A model generated the notes under the pieces. It was given only the letters and a program-made list of their open reading frames with translations, was not told the DNA's origin and ran no database searches. Made by a program: the position numbers and the translations under genes. This document shows positions 36,022 through 49,539 of a stretch of DNA of 64,000 nucleotides, piece by piece. Source of the DNA: Luscinia megarhynchos (lineage: Eukaryota; Chordata; Aves; Passeriformes; Turdidae); contig JAPFBE010000002.1 of assembly GCA_034336665.1 (NCBI GenBank), forward strand, positions 39,349,406-39,413,405, in the 5' to 3' direction. Positions within the stretch are counted from its first letter, which is position 1, and every line of letters begins with the position of its first letter.

Positions 36022-39000
36022 TTCTCCTTCTTTTTGCTTGTCCCCTTTAAAAAAAAAAATTATTTTATTGTGATAGGGACTTAGCATGTGATAGGGTGCC
36101 CTCTGCTTTCCATGCCTGTATTTTCCATAAAAAACTCCACTATTATATTTTAAATTACAAGCTGGATATATTTGCAACTTAAAGATACATAACAGGAAAA
36201 AAGGCTTCATAGAAAGGATTACGAATGTATTCCTAGTGCCTCAATTAAAATCCTTTTCATCATGAAAAAGTGGTTACCATCAGACATAAAGGAAACAAGG
36301 AAAGAAACGGATTAGAGAAGAAAGCTTTTATGATAGAGATGGAGCTAAAATACTCAATACCTCTATATATCTTATTAAAGACTAGAGGGAAAGATCAAAG
36401 GAAAATCATTGTATAAATAACCCATCATAAAATGCTCTTATTTAGAGGAAGGGAATTAATAGAGTGGGATGGGAGTTATTTGTTTGGTTTTCATTCTTTT
36501 TTCTTTCATGATTTAATGCACAGCAGAAAAAAAGTATGTATTTCCCATTATACTAAATATTTGCACCTCAGCTGCTGCACCAGGCATATACAGTTAATTT
36601 TAAATTAAAACATCATCACAGTCTTTGAACAAATATCAATATCATTATCTCTGTCAGTGATTCCTTCTCTGCTTAAAATTGTAATGACACTTGTTTACTT
36701 ATGTTAAACCTCCACTTGTGGAAAATTACTGAATATATTGTGCACATAAACAGAATAGCAAGAGAGCTCTTTGTTAAAGGGACAAAACTCTCTCCTGGGA
36801 CAACAGGGACAAAACTCTCACTTATTTCTTAACACTCAAGTAAATATCTGCCTGTGACTGTTCTATAGATGGCACTCATGCCTCTAAGCAAGAAGCACAG
36901 ATCCAAGTTCAGGTGAATGATATTAAAAGCAAATATTTTGTTCTGAAGAGAATTCCCTAAAAGAGATTGACAATTGCTTGAATAATACCCAAATGGTTTT
37001 TGCCTCTTATTTATATGTTTGGCATCTAAGACTGTAAAATAACAACAGAAAGATGTCTCTGGTAGAGAAGAAATTTGCAGTAAAGTACTTCCTTGTGCTT
37101 TTGCTTGAGAAAGTTCTGTATACTGTAAGTTCCCCTATAATTTTCTGGAATAAGGAGAGAGAAGCTATGACGAAAATGTTTAAAAGCAGTTATAGTTAGA
37201 GAAGGTGTGACTGGGATGTAATATAATAGAATTTGCAGGTTAGTCAAATTGTTCTTAAGAGCTCTCTCTTGCAAGAATGTTTTTCAGCTTGCTACAAATC
37301 TAACTGCAATTTCTTTAATGTTCCTAAAACATGCAGTGCATATAACTTTTACAAGGCAGGAGTTTAAACCCAAATACAAACCATGTATTTAATAGTTTTT
37401 CAAAACCTGAAAGTTACTTTTAACTGAGAGCAGAGACAATCTCGGAAGTTCAAATTAAAAAAAAAAAAACTGCCCTGCTGGTATCATATGTCTCATAGTA
37501 ACAGCATTTTTGGCTGAGTTTTGAAATAACTGATTATCAATATAATAAATATATAAAAGTAAATAACATCCTGATTCATATTATCTCTAACATTCTGACA
37601 TAGTTCCTGTAGAATTAAGCCTGCCCTGGATATCCTCTTCAGTGATGAAGCTGGAAAAGGCATCTGTGAAGATGAGCCCTAAGGTCTTAATGCTCTTGGT
37701 GTTATTTGGCTCTGTTTCCAACAGGATCAAGGAGAGTGGAGATTCTCCTAGACAGAAGTATTGTTGGGGTGGGGGGGTGCATATAATGCATGAAGCATAG
37801 AAACATTTAGGAACCTGACTTGTTCCCATCAGTTTGGGTCATGTAAACTTATATTTGAGAATGAGAATTGCTTTCTGCAACTTAAAGGCGAAAAGGTGAG
37901 TCTACTATTCTCACTGACTTCAAAAGAAACTAGGCTTCATTCACTAATCTTGAATCAGACCCGTAAAGATAAAGTGAAATATTCTTAAGAAGGACAAAGT
38001 AAACCAAAAAGATTAAAGGATTAACACTGACAGTAGCAAAACCAACAAAGGTGTCAAAAGCCACTCTCATTGTTCCATCCATGGCAGTAAGAGCAGCAGA
38101 TGCTGAGGAGATGAATAAGAAAGCAATGCAAGTACAGCTTGCTCTTCCATTCAGAATGACCTCTTCACTTAAGTACATCAGTGGGACAGGAGCTTCCTGA
38201 GACAGAATTTGCAACAATGATGTGTACTTTTCTTTTTGAAACCATACACACCTTTGGCATCTCCAACATGCAGTGGTGGTGAATTCTGTGCACTATTCTG
38301 TTTGTTATTCTATACAAAAGAACTGGGCAGTTTTTTGGAATGAATGTAGTTTTGAGAGGGGGGAGCTGCTTTTTGGTTTGTTTTGGGGTTTTTTGGGTTT
38401 TTTGCCTTTGAAACCTCTAATTCCTGTATTGGGAATGTCCTAGTTCTTTATTTTAAAAGAAAATAGTACAAAATCTTTCCCTAGTCATGTTAAGAGCATC
38501 ATTGAATATTTTATATGTCTGTCTTCTGTCTGATTTTATTTCATTTGGGATTGTTTGGTTGGGATCTTTTTTAAAAGTCATTCTATGAAATCCAAGAATA
38601 TTCAATCCCTTTTCACATGAGATTCTAGATCTCTCATCATCTTTGTCTATACTGATCCTTGTTCTGCTACTTAAATATTCAGACTGAATATCCAACATTA
38701 TGGTCAATGTCAAAAAACCAGGTTCTTTGTGGTACAGTGCATAATGATGTAGTGTTGCCATTTTGTTGCCAATTATTTTCCAAATAATTCCTTGTATTCT
38801 ACTTCTCTTTTGGTGCCAATGAACACTTAGTTGATACTCCCAGAGAAAAATTCAAAAAGACTCCAAGATTACTTTTCTGCATTTCAATATCTAACAAAAA
38901 CACACAGCTGTACATATCATATTTGTCACTATATATTATTTTTCATTCATCAAGTTTGGTTTTCATCTACCATTTTTATTCTTCATCACCTGGTAATGTT

Positions 39001-42000
39001 AATACTTTCTCCAGACTTTCAACCAATTATAGTTTTGAGAATACTGAGTACTCCCTGCTAATAGTAAATTTTCCAGCTTCATTTATGAAGTTACAGAGAG
39101 AATTTTGGTAGGATTCAGGCAGGTCAGAAAGAACTGATGCTGTAAACTGTGGTAAATACATAGACATGTTGAGAATACCATCAGAAATATCCCCTGCAAA
39201 TCTGAAACATTATCATTTTTAAGATACCATTCGTGTTACAATCTCTATAATCCTTCAAATATTCCTTCAGCTGTTTCTTCAGATAATTCTTCTGAATTCA
39301 ATTAAGTGCCATGGTAGACCCTTATATTTCCCCCTAATCTGCTTGAGGCCCAAGTTAGTGATTTTCCAGTTCTTCATCTGGGTTCAGTCTATATGTTGCT
39401 GCATACGGAAAATTTGCAGTGGAAAAAAAAATAAACCAATGTTTCCTTAGGTGCTCATGCTATATCTTGTTTCCTTCCCTGGAAATAAAAATAATGCTCC
39501 ATAGAGAAACCAGAAAATAATGCAAGAATTTTTTCACCAAATAGAAGTGAATTTTCTGGGAAATAAAGATGAAACTGATGGACTGGTGAAATGACCAGGG
39601 CAGACTCACTTTGAGGTTTAGATGATAAAAGTATTTCATGGATACTGCTAAAAATTTTCTGGTGGTTGTGTTTGCCCTTCTCAGGTTAGACTGAGCGTTG
39701 GTTAGTGTCAGTGGTATAGTATTCACAGGGACATACCCTAGATTAACACAGAATATATTGCACATCTGCCTGTAATTTGTGTCATTCACCACTTCTAGCA
39801 ATTTATTAGGCTGTACCACTCAGTTCCTCCCAGAAGGAGCAAACAGGTGTATGCAGGAAGAGGAAAGGAAGCCTGCTACTGTTTTGTGAAAAGCTGTCAA
39901 GATCTCCTGAGCCCCACCTTAGGGTTTTAAAATTTTTGTCCTTATATAGGTGAAATATAGGTATTATTTTAAAGAGTTTGGAGTGCAAAATGGATTATTC
40001 AAGAGCATCTGATTTAGAAGTTTTATACGAAAGTTGATGGGCAGAGTATCAGAAAAATATTGTGTTATCCATACTAATGCACCCCTGCTTTTCTACTTCT
40101 ACTGTAAGATTTCATCTAGCTGAGACTTTGTCATATACTGCTGACACCAAATAGTCAGAAATTAAGTATGACACCTGGGAATCTGGAATTGCTTCAAGTG
40201 CGAAGAACTGTCAGTTTCTTTTATTCTCCTCAGCTTTTGGAGGCTTTTGAACTGATGTGATTATTTTCTGTTCAAAACTGAGCCCTAAATACAGGTACAA
40301 AGCAGAGCTTCACTGATCTCTTGATGCTGGAGGACCTTGGTTATTCTCTTTTGTTCCAGGAGTTAGAAAACCTGTCAGGTCTCTATGCAGAAAGTCAGAA
40401 ATGAAGAAGTGTTACTACTTCTCTAATTTAGTTTCCTTGAACTTCCTAAATTCTGTAATTTAATGACTCTAGTTTGGTTTTGGTTTAATTTTCTGTTTTG
40501 ATGGCACCAGCTAAGCGCTGTGCAGCTGAAGAATAGAAATTCCTGGAGCCATGGTGAGGGCAGGACAGGGAGGCTGTTTCAAAACTTATGGTATGTGGCC
40601 ATAAATACCAGAGCAAACAGGTACACCAGGATGGATTGGGTAGCAGTAGGTGCTTGAGGTTGCTGGAACAGATGAAACTTTGCTGGAATTAGCACCTGGA
40701 CATTACTGAACAGTAAAAGAGACCTGACTGTCATTTTAAACATTATTTCCTCTCCTTCATGCCTACACAGGGTCATTTCATCTCCTGCTCTTCAGAAATC
40801 TAACACCTTTCCTCCCTATCAGAGAATGACTGAGGGACTCCTCAGGAGCTCTAAAACCATTATGGATCTGGCTCTGCTTGAGACAGTATGTTACTTGAGG
40901 CAGTCTTAATTCCATAGCTTTGTAAATTAAAAGTATGTCCCATGAGATAATTTCCCCATCCTCTTCTTTCCCAGATCTTCTTGTTTGACAACAGTCAAAC
41001 AGTCTAAAAGGAGGAAAAAGCTAAGGTCTGGAAACCCAGGCCACACCAAAATTCAACCTTAAGCAAGAATCGTCAAAACCAAGATTTTTGAGAGAATTAG
41101 TGATACTTTCACAGTCCTGGCTTGCTCATAAAGGCAATTACACATGCAAGTAAATTATGTAGCCATTTATAACACTCCTTTCTCAAGTGAAATGCTCATC
41201 AAATATTTTCTGCAAAGGCAAATATTTTCTGTACTCCTGCTTCATGTTTCACAGCACAAGTTAATGAGTTGGCTGACACTTTGATGTTCAATGTGCTAGG
41301 TTTCATTGTAGTTCAGAATCTCAATCCCCGCTCATTTATGTCATTTTGTGAATTTATCAAAGGACAGGTCTTGTGAGGCCTGCTCATGGGCCTCCTCCCC
41401 ATTCTTTTCTTCACCCCCAGTGTGTTTTAGCATGTCTGCACTGCAGCTGCTGCAGTGCTGTGATGTGTAGCAGTGCTTGAGCTGACTGACATCAGGTCTG
41501 GTGATCCCAGGTACTGTGTGAATTCAGCTGCAGCCCTGAGGAGGAGTGCAGAGCTGTGCCAGGGCTTGTTCCTTCCTGGCTGGCATGGATGTAAAGCAAT
41601 GACCCCTGCCTTCATCAGCAGTGCAGCCTGACTCTCCTCTGTGCTCTCCTGAGCTGGCTCAACTTTTGGTGGGTACTGAGTGATAAGGGTGACAGAGCAT
41701 CACAGGGGATTATATTCTGCTCTGTATGATGCTAGATCATCAGTACTGGGATGCTGTGAAGATGGTTTTCAAAACAGGTCTTCCTTGTTTCCCTAAATTC
41801 CATTTAGAGATTTTTACCACTAGATTTTGCAGGACTGTTGGTCTGAGTCCCATTTATGTATTCAAGTCTACTATCCACAAATTCTTTAGTCTGAGGTACT
41901 GGTCTGTGTGATACAAAGTTAATTTTGCCACACAAAGTCCTTGTGTCTACAGTGTGCCCTACAAGAACAAAGCTGGATTGTTTTTCTATATTCCCTTCAA

Positions 42001-42212
42001 GGTAAGCGTTCTGAAAATGTATTGAATTTTTAATATGAAAATTAGGAGCTTGGAAATTTACATTCAGAAATTCTGCTTGCATTGACTCATAAATATAAGA
42101 GATTGAACAGTTCTTATATCCACTCTTAGAAATGGAATATTTCTTATTGAAAATGTATTTTCTATTATGCATCTGTTGAGGCCAGTACATAAAAGAAAGG
42201 TACATATATGAA
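36022..42212. other. Non-coding AT-rich stretch, nothing firmly recognised
   Basis: Long gene-free interval of unique AT-rich DNA. 36590-36720 is a weak conserved-looking patch. A CTCF-like word lies at 36095-36110 (minus). T/G-rich homopolymeric runs lie at 38370-38402. 41400-41660 is GC-richer without recognisable family. Frames at 37930-38217 (minus, 95 codons), 39460-39819 (minus, 119 codons) and 41804-42205 (minus, 133 codons) have no domain support. Confidence 0.5.
36095..36110 (-). promoter_or_regulatory. CTCF-like motif
   Basis: The minus strand reads aaagcagagggcacc, matching the CTCF core (C/T)AG(A/G)GGGC(A/G) but lacking the leading CC. It is motif-only and low in information. Confidence 0.2.

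Positions 42213-42270
<58 letters not shown>
42213..42270. repeat. (TATC)n microsatellite
   Basis: About 14.5 uninterrupted TATC (GATA on the minus strand) units, long enough to be highly variable between individuals. Confidence 0.97.
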
Positions 42271-42679
42271 ATCTAGAAGACTTAGAGTACTTTTCTGTTA
42301 ATTCTTTTCCATCTTAATTTATTTTTTTATTTAGATATTTGTGGGTTTTTTTTGTTTTTTTTTCTGGTCAGATGGGGGAAAAAACCAAATATTTTCAATG
42401 TAGAAGTTGGCAGCTACAGAAAAATTAAGCTTCAGCCCACCCCTGAATACATGCTTGGGCAGATAACCAAAACAGAGAACTTTCCAAACACAGTTGCTTG
42501 ACTTCCAAGCGAATCATGCCATTTTTATTGGGAACAACAACACACTTTTTTCTGTGTTGTTATTTACTGAATTGGGATGATAAACTTTTTGCTCTGTATG
42601 TGAAGTAAGCACTGTTGTCTGAGATAGATAGAAAATAGCTAAGCAATGCTTGTTTTTAATGCTGTTCTACTATGCATGA
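42271..42679. other. Non-coding stretch, nothing recognised
   Basis: AT-rich sequence with T runs at 42345-42362. Confidence 0.5.
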
Positions 42680-42711
<32 letters not shown>

Positions 42712-42720
42712 TAATAATGA
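42680..42720. repeat. (ATA)n microsatellite
   Basis: About 13 AAT/ATA units with one G interruption near 42710. Confidence 0.95.
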
Positions 42721-43150
42721 ACTTTTTTAGAGAAATCTGCATAGAATATAGGTAGAAAATCACCTAAAATAAAATCTGTTAAAGTTGCCTATGAGTACAA
42801 TTTTAGTATTTTATCACCTAATAGGAAAATCAAAGATATTCCTTTATTGTGTTTTGCTTTAAAATGCAAATTATATTTGTGTCCATTCTCAATAACTGGC
42901 TTCACCAAGTTTCTGTAGCTTTTCTCTTCGCCTGAATTCCCTTTTTTTTTTCTTCTTGACCAGCAATGTCCCCATAACCAGCAGATTTCATACGTAAAGA
43001 GTTGTGGAGAATGGTGTGAAAACAGGTTCATGGATTAGAGTGTTGGTGGCAGCCTTTGGACAGGTGAAAGTTATTAAAAAGGACTCACAAACTGCAGTGA
43101 GTGTTTGTTGCCAGATCATTCTCAAACCAGTAATGAAGTTGCAGCCTAAG
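42721..43150. other. Non-coding stretch, nothing recognised
   Basis: AT-rich unique sequence with a T run at 42941-42951. Confidence 0.5.
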
Positions 43151-43194
43151 TTCATCCCTTTTCTTTCTATCTTTCATCCCTTTTCTTTCCATCT
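43151..43194. repeat. 22-bp tandem duplication
   Basis: The unit starting TTCATCCCTTTTCTTTC at 43151-43172 is repeated at 43173-43194 with a single T-to-C change, implying a fairly recent slippage duplication. Confidence 0.85.
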
Positions 43195-43639
43195 GAATGG
43201 CTGGAGCACAGAATCAGAGCCTCTTGATGTGCAGATTTTTTAGAAAGTCCCATTGCACTGTGGATGGTCCTCTTACTCTCTGGCGTGTCTTTGGTGCTGC
43301 TCTTGTGTCCTTAATGCTGGTGCAGAAAAGTGCAAAAACCCTGTGTTCCTCCTAGTCTTTGCTGAACTGGTATTAGATATAACTAGAGGCACAGAAGGCT
43401 GTTTAGACTGGTGTCAAAAAAGTTTTTCAAGACTTCCTTATGTTATGTGTAGGAGATTAGGGGAGGAAAGCACATTGAAATGGAAAAGCGAACATGGAAA
43501 ACAAGAATTAAACAAATATTTGATCCCATAAAAATTTAAACCAGCATAACTAATATTTAGAGGAATATTTACATGTTTGAAAAAAATCCCCTAGCAAAAG
43601 CTCAAAAGGCATCTATTTAAATAACTGTCCTTTCAAGAG
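43195..43639. other. Non-coding stretch, nothing recognised
   Basis: Unique sequence. A 92-codon frame at 43253-43531 is without a domain. Confidence 0.5.
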
Positions 43640-43960
43640 GTTAGATCAGCATATGCTGACAAGAGGCTTGTGTTGTGGGTTTTGTAGTACTCTTAGCCTA
43701 ATTAACAAATGCATTACTGGCACAAGTGAGCCTGGAACAATTGCCAGTCAGAACACTCAGAGAGAAGCCACCAGGGAACACTGGATAGCAATAAAAAGCC
43801 ATGGCTGCTTATTTTTAATTCTTTGGAGGGCCAATTCAAACAGCAAATGTAATTACAATTCTGTAAATAGAACACCCGAAAGCACTCCTTCTGGCATTAG
43901 TATGCATATCTTTGATATTTGTTTAACAAATGATCAAGTAGCCCTTTCCTTATGTTGCTT
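43640..43960. promoter_or_regulatory. Candidate conserved non-coding element (F)
   Basis: Complex, repeat-free sequence rich in homeodomain cores (cctaattaacaaatg, atgtaattacaattc) with a GATA-like tgatatttg and one CpG. The 119-codon frame at 43653-44012 does not resemble any domain. It is weaker than elements A, D and I because CpG content is low. Confidence 0.3.
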
Positions 43961-46900
43961 CTTATTTAAGGGGTTTGAAAATTTGAAAAGCAGTGTTGAA
44001 AATATCATATAACTGGGTAGGCTTTCACTTCCAAATGCAATCATGGATTTGGCTGGTGAAAGAGCCTGCATGTGGCTTTCTTCCTCATGTACAATTAACA
44101 GGAGAGGTAGGTTTAGAATACTTTTTGTTTTCACATTTCTTTATTTGAAGACAAGACTGATTATGTTGGAGCATGACAAAGAAAAAATTATTTCAAAGGG
44201 AAATCATAGATAGCATTTCAACATCTAAATGCTAAACTAAATTATCTGTGCTCCTGCATGACTTTTACTAAGCACAACTAGAAGAGTCAAAACAGAAAGC
44301 AGAAAACTTTGCTGTCCTTCAGATGTGGCATACTTTCCCATTACCTGACATACCAAATGTCTCAGCAGGATGTTATCCTACTTTGTAGCATTTTGTGCAG
44401 CAGGCAGGCTTGCTGTGGTAAGTCAATTCAGAGAAAGAGCAAAAGTGGCTAAGGCACAGCAAGATGTGATCATAAATTAATAATGTTCAATGGACTGTGA
44501 CTGTGAGAGCTGCTATTGGTGTTTCAGGTCAGGATAATCCCCAGACTCAGTTTGATTTAAAAAATGGCAACCATATATTTCATGTGCAAATGGAAGAACA
44601 CAGAAGTCTTGTGGGAGGTAGAAAGTTCTTAGAAAGATCAAGGCAAGTACCAGAGGGAGAAAAGAGAGGAAAGAATAACAATAATAGGGCCAAAGTGAAG
44701 TAAACTATCCTGCCATCTGTATGTTAGCACCTCATAAACACAGGTAATATCAACAACATGATTCTTGTCTTAAGAAAAATCTCAAATTCTTGCTAAGTCT
44801 TGCTGGTTTTCCACTGTCTTGGAGAGTTAAGTGACAGTTTTTTCTGTGAGTTAAATAGGTGGGTGAGAAATGGTAGCAGATGCCAATAAGATGTAAATAA
44901 GGGAATAATATATTTAAAAGTTCTTTCTGTTTCCCCTCCAATATCATTGTTTACCCCAGTTTCAGTTTTGGTTGTTTTATAGGAAACAGATACTATCTGG
45001 AGTTTGGCAATAAAACCCCTTATTTATCAATTATTTTATTTTCATTATTGTTCAGCAGCCAGTACTAGACATCAACTTTAAAAGATGCTGCTACATTCTC
45101 AGCATTAAAATCATACCATATTATTTGTGCAGCAGGCACAAATATTTGTCTTGTGTTTCTCATATTTTTAAAAAGTAAGTCTTGCTGCTGGAGTGTATTT
45201 ACATTACAGAATTTATGACAGAGAGGAAACTCTGTAATTTAACAGAGCTCCCAGTTGTTTAAAAAGCACTTGCTCTTTCAAAGTGATGTGGTGGGGCAGA
45301 AGGGAGGATGGCTGCTTGTTTATCCTAGCTGGGGTGCTCCAACTTTGCCCAAGCCTTCACAGGAGGAGGAAGGACTGCTTTATCTTTTGGAACAAGTCTG
45401 CTCTGTCAGGGATACTTTGGGAATGCAGATTGGGGTGAGGTGAGAGGGTGGCATCACAGGATACCCGGATTTATAACTCAGCATGACAACTCCAGAGGAT
45501 GCAGCCCCTTGGTTCTTGCCCCATGGCCATGCCATATATGGTGGCTTTGTTCCATGGGTTTTTTTTTGTTTTGCAAATCAGTACACACCAAACTGCTGCA
45601 AGTCAAAAAAAAAAAAAAAAAAGAAAAAAGATTATTTTGTAACTCAGATAATCACTCAGATAATTTCAGAGAGCTGATTTACAGTGTAGTTTCTAAAACT
45701 GTTGTCTGGGCACTGATGAAAGGTCAGTGAATTAGCGTGTGGGATCAAGTGCTTGGAAAAAAGAGCCTTTTATGGCTTTGCTGCTTTTTCTACTCATGTC
45801 CTGACACAGAGAGCAAATAGGGTGTTTGCAACATCAACACCAACAGGGAGGCTTCTGAAAGGAAAAGAAGTTCTGCCTGTAGTGAAGACTAATCTCCCAG
45901 CCCAAAGGCTCAAATGTGATGTACATCGAGGAACTTCCCTGGGGAATGTGTGGGAGGGACCATTGTAGCTGAAGAAGACAACGGATAGACAAGAGGGAAA
46001 AAGCCAATTCTCCAAAAGACCATACACAGACTTATTTTCTAAACCTTTGTTTCACCTGTTTCTCTTTTCCCCAACAGGTCTAAATGTTCCCTGTTGGAGG
46101 TATCATCTTGTTCTGTTTTTCTTTGCTGATGGGCTCCAGCTTTGGAGGCTTGTGGTACACCCAGGGTGGGGGGACAGGGGAAGATTGGAGCTCTCCATTG
46201 TGATCAGCATGGGATCTCCTCACAAGGGTCTGCAGGAGTGCATGAAGGCTGGATTTGAAGAAAGCACTTAGTCTTCAGCAAAAGCCAAACTTTACAACAG
46301 GAGGAAGATTTTCTTCCAAGTAGATAAGGCTGAATTAGGGATGAACATCACCTTGTTGGTGGATAGGCAGGTCATTAGCTGAATTTACTCATGGAATATA
46401 ATTCAATTGTAGCAGGGCAGCATTGAGTTTGCAAAATAACGTTCTTTTCAGTTGCAAAGTTAACATAGTTTTAAGACTCCTGGGTTAAGGCTAAGCATCA
46501 GAGACAGGCCCTCAGTACCCACTTCCCAATGCTAGGTGTTTTGAAGTTGGGGGGAGTGATATCAAGAGCATCTAATCTCTAATATAGTTTGTATAACTTT
46601 TCTCTAAATTCGAGTGAAAACTACATATTCCCCAACTTGTCTTGCCTGTAGGGATGAAGCTGCTATATGGTATTATGTGGTGTCTTCTGAGTTCAGATCC
46701 ACCTCCCATTTTGTGTCACAGCTGGAAATGGAGTGGTGGTCAGGGCTGTCAGTCAGCAGACCAGTAGTGAAAGCTGTCATCCAGTGTGTGTGAAATGCAG
46801 CAACTCAATTTGGTCTTGAAAGCACTTGGTCCTGTTTGTTCCAGCTCTCATATGAATCATTAGACTACCGTGTGGAAGATATTCTGAAGGTTCAATTTGC

Positions 46901-47768
46901 TTATTTTAATATTTTCCATCAATTCCATATCATATAAAATGATAAATCCTTATTGGGTGCAATGTTACAGAGCAGTGAAAACATTACACAGTATTGTTCT
47001 TACTCCTGCTTCAATCACTGACATACAATGATTTTCACTGATGTAGATGTGGAATAACTTCATGCCTCCATTCCACATTCACTCAGATATCACCATTTAT
47101 ATCAGGTTTCAGTATAAACCAGGTGTTTGCTTAGATCTGGCCACAGCACAAAGTAAAGTAAGCAGTATGATTTATAACATCTAGAACTTATCCTTGTGAC
47201 AATTTAAAGTAGGGCAGTGAAAACTTAATAGGAATAACATCCTATGGATGGACCAAAAAAGAGTAAGAAATTACAAGAAACTTACAAAAATATCTCCCTC
47301 TGTCTACTATATTTTTCTGAGATATATATTTTCTTTACCTTGGTCTATCAACATTTCTATGGATTACCAACTTACAGCTCATTCTGTGCAGCTTCCTGTA
47401 GTCCTTGTGAAAATTCTTCCCTATCCTTCCATCCCCTCTAAGGTCTTGGTACATAACAGATGCTTTCTCTCTTTTTCTCTATGTGCTTTTTATGCTCTTG
47501 AAAATTCTTTACTTACACTCCCAGAAGTTTCCTCTTACCCAGAATACTGCAAATAGGCAGCTTTCCCCTATTCCACACTGCCATGCCCTTTCAAAATTGC
47601 TGAAGGGAACATGCAGTAAGCAGCAAATAAACGACCAGTTACTGTCTCATTTTTTCTGATTTTGCTTTCTGTTCCAGTCAATATCACTTCATAAGGTAAA
47701 ATTTCTCTTCCATCTGTGTGAGATGTGACCACAGGTCTGGTTGCTCTTTTTCAGCCTAACCTGGTTTA
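43961..47768. other. Non-coding stretch, nothing recognised
   Basis: Unique sequence with an A run of about 18 at 45606-45623. 45255-45560 and 46040-46270 are mildly GC-richer. Short overlapping frames have no domain. Confidence 0.5.
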
Positions 47769-48075
47769 GTGGGGTCCAGTTCTCTGAATAGCTCTCATGT
47801 TTGTCTCAGTCACCACTGGGGAATAAAAACGTGTAAGATTGAAGTGTGCTGTCCTGATTGCCCTTTTCTAGCAGCACTAGGAGTGTTAGCTGGCCCTAGA
47901 CCTGCTTCTGCTTCCTGTGGCCCGGACAGATGCTCTGATGCCATGGAGCTCACCCCAATCTCAAAAGCCAGCTGAGAAACAGCTGGTCCTAAGCTTGGCA
48001 CTACCGGTGTTTGTGCTCCCTCCTTCGAGGCTGGGTTGTTGGTGTCGATTTGAGAGCTCAGCCATGCTCAGCTTT
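47769..48075. other. GC-raised segment with several CpGs, unclassified
   Basis: About 300 bp with CpGs in aacgtg, cccgga, accggt, ttcgag and gtcgat contexts, higher GC than its flanks, and an AATAAA near its left end (47822). It could be a regulatory element or a young-looking repeat fragment. Three short frames on both strands are uninformative. Confidence 0.3.
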
Positions 48076-49539
48076 TCCTTGCAGTTCTGTGCTGAACTAT
48101 ACAGGATCAATATTTTCAATCGTTTTCCCAGAGTTTTTTTTTCCCCTTTCTTCTTTAGCAGATACATATTAAAAGTTTTATCTAGTTTTCAAAGCTTGTT
48201 ATTTTAAGAAAAAACTTCTCAGAATTCCAACCAGAGACTTTTCTTGAACTAGAGCTTATAAAAAATAAGAAGCAGCTTACCTTCTCTTACTTTTAACATT
48301 TAATGACTGAATATGTGAAGGTCTTCATTATTTCCATTAGAATAAAGAGTAAAGTAACTGTATGTTTTTAGAAGGAATTATACTTAGGCAATACTCAGAC
48401 AAACAGTCAACTTTATACAAAAGAAGTGTTATTTGAGAAATAATATGCAATATCCGAAAGCTGATTGTGCATTTTATTCATGAAAATATGAGTAGGAGTA
48501 CATAAAAGAACATATATATTAGCACAGAATTATGCTTGGTTTCAATATTTCCACTATTTCCTCTTTCATACAAAAGCACACACTTATACTTTAAGATGTT
48601 TGTGACACAATTCATAGGTCCACAGCAGGGTTTTTTATGCTGACCTTTTACAGTATATTCTTTCACAGGAGAACTGTGACAAGTATGTGATGTCAGATAA
48701 TAAACCTGATATTAGAGAGCAGTAGCCTAATATGTGGATGTGACACTTGTGATGCTTTTGCTCAGAATCAACCAGAAGCTTTTCTTTCTGTGGGCTTTGT
48801 GAAAGATTGATTACTTTGTTTCATAAATTATTACACTAGTTTAGACCCTGGGTTCTTAGATTGACAAAACCATAGTTGAAATAAACTTTAAAAATAGTTC
48901 TTCAGGCTCCCCAGGGGGCATAAAAGCCTCTTGATTTCTGGCAAAGACTACATGGCTTCATTTTGGTACCAGAAAAAAAAAGAAAAAAAAAGATCTGTTC
49001 TACTTTATTTTTAACCTTTGCAGCCACCTACTCCCCCATGGCTTCTCATCCATATAAGATTGTGTTCTGTACTCCACTGTAGATATTTTAGGCTGTACAG
49101 TTTTGCTTATGTCTCATGTTCTATCAAATATTTTCCCTTTGAAAAAAAATACATAAATTACTTATCTGCAGACATTGAAAACATCCATCTTTGGCCTGCT
49201 GAGTTTTAGCAGAATTGAATGTATTTCCTTATTAATTTCCTAATTTCAAGTTTGAAGTTTCCTATTAACATTTGTGCAAGCAGGAAGTCTGATTATCCTG
49301 TACAGGCAAAACAACATAAATGTTTGGAGAGAGGGAAAAAAGACTAAGAGAAGGTGCATCCCTCATTGCAGAGATGTCAGAGCAACTGCTTGAATTTAAC
49401 TGCATGGCATGGTATAGTTACAAACTATAAGGTTTGGGGATAACTGGTTATATTCATTCATGAGGATATATTTTTCTACCACAACAAAAGGCAACCCTGT
49501 AAGAGTTGCTCTACCTGCACATAACAAAAAGCTCTTTGC
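48076..49539. other. Non-coding AT-rich stretch
   Basis: Unique AT-rich DNA with A-rich runs at 48972-48991 and a CTCF-like word at 48906-48920. No gene is recognised. Confidence 0.5.
48906..48920 (+). promoter_or_regulatory. CTCF-like motif
   Basis: gctccccagggggca contains the CAGGGGGC(A/G) core of the CTCF consensus with partial upstream agreement. It is motif-only. Confidence 0.25.

Noticed and set aside
35815..36210. 131-codon minus-strand open frame
   Set aside because: Almost all of it is the translation of the (TTCTC)n repeat.
37930..38217. 95-codon minus-strand frame with a hydrophobic stretch containing an NPLIF word, reminiscent of helix 7 of a G-protein-coupled receptor
   Set aside because: No other receptor motif precedes it and the match is too short to support a gene or pseudogene.
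41804..42205. 133-codon ATG-initiated minus-strand open frame, the longest ATG frame free of repeats
   Set aside because: Composition (Asn, Lys, Tyr, Ile, Ser, Phe) is that of random AT-rich DNA, no domain is visible, and one or two frames of this length are expected by chance with a stop about every 16 codons.
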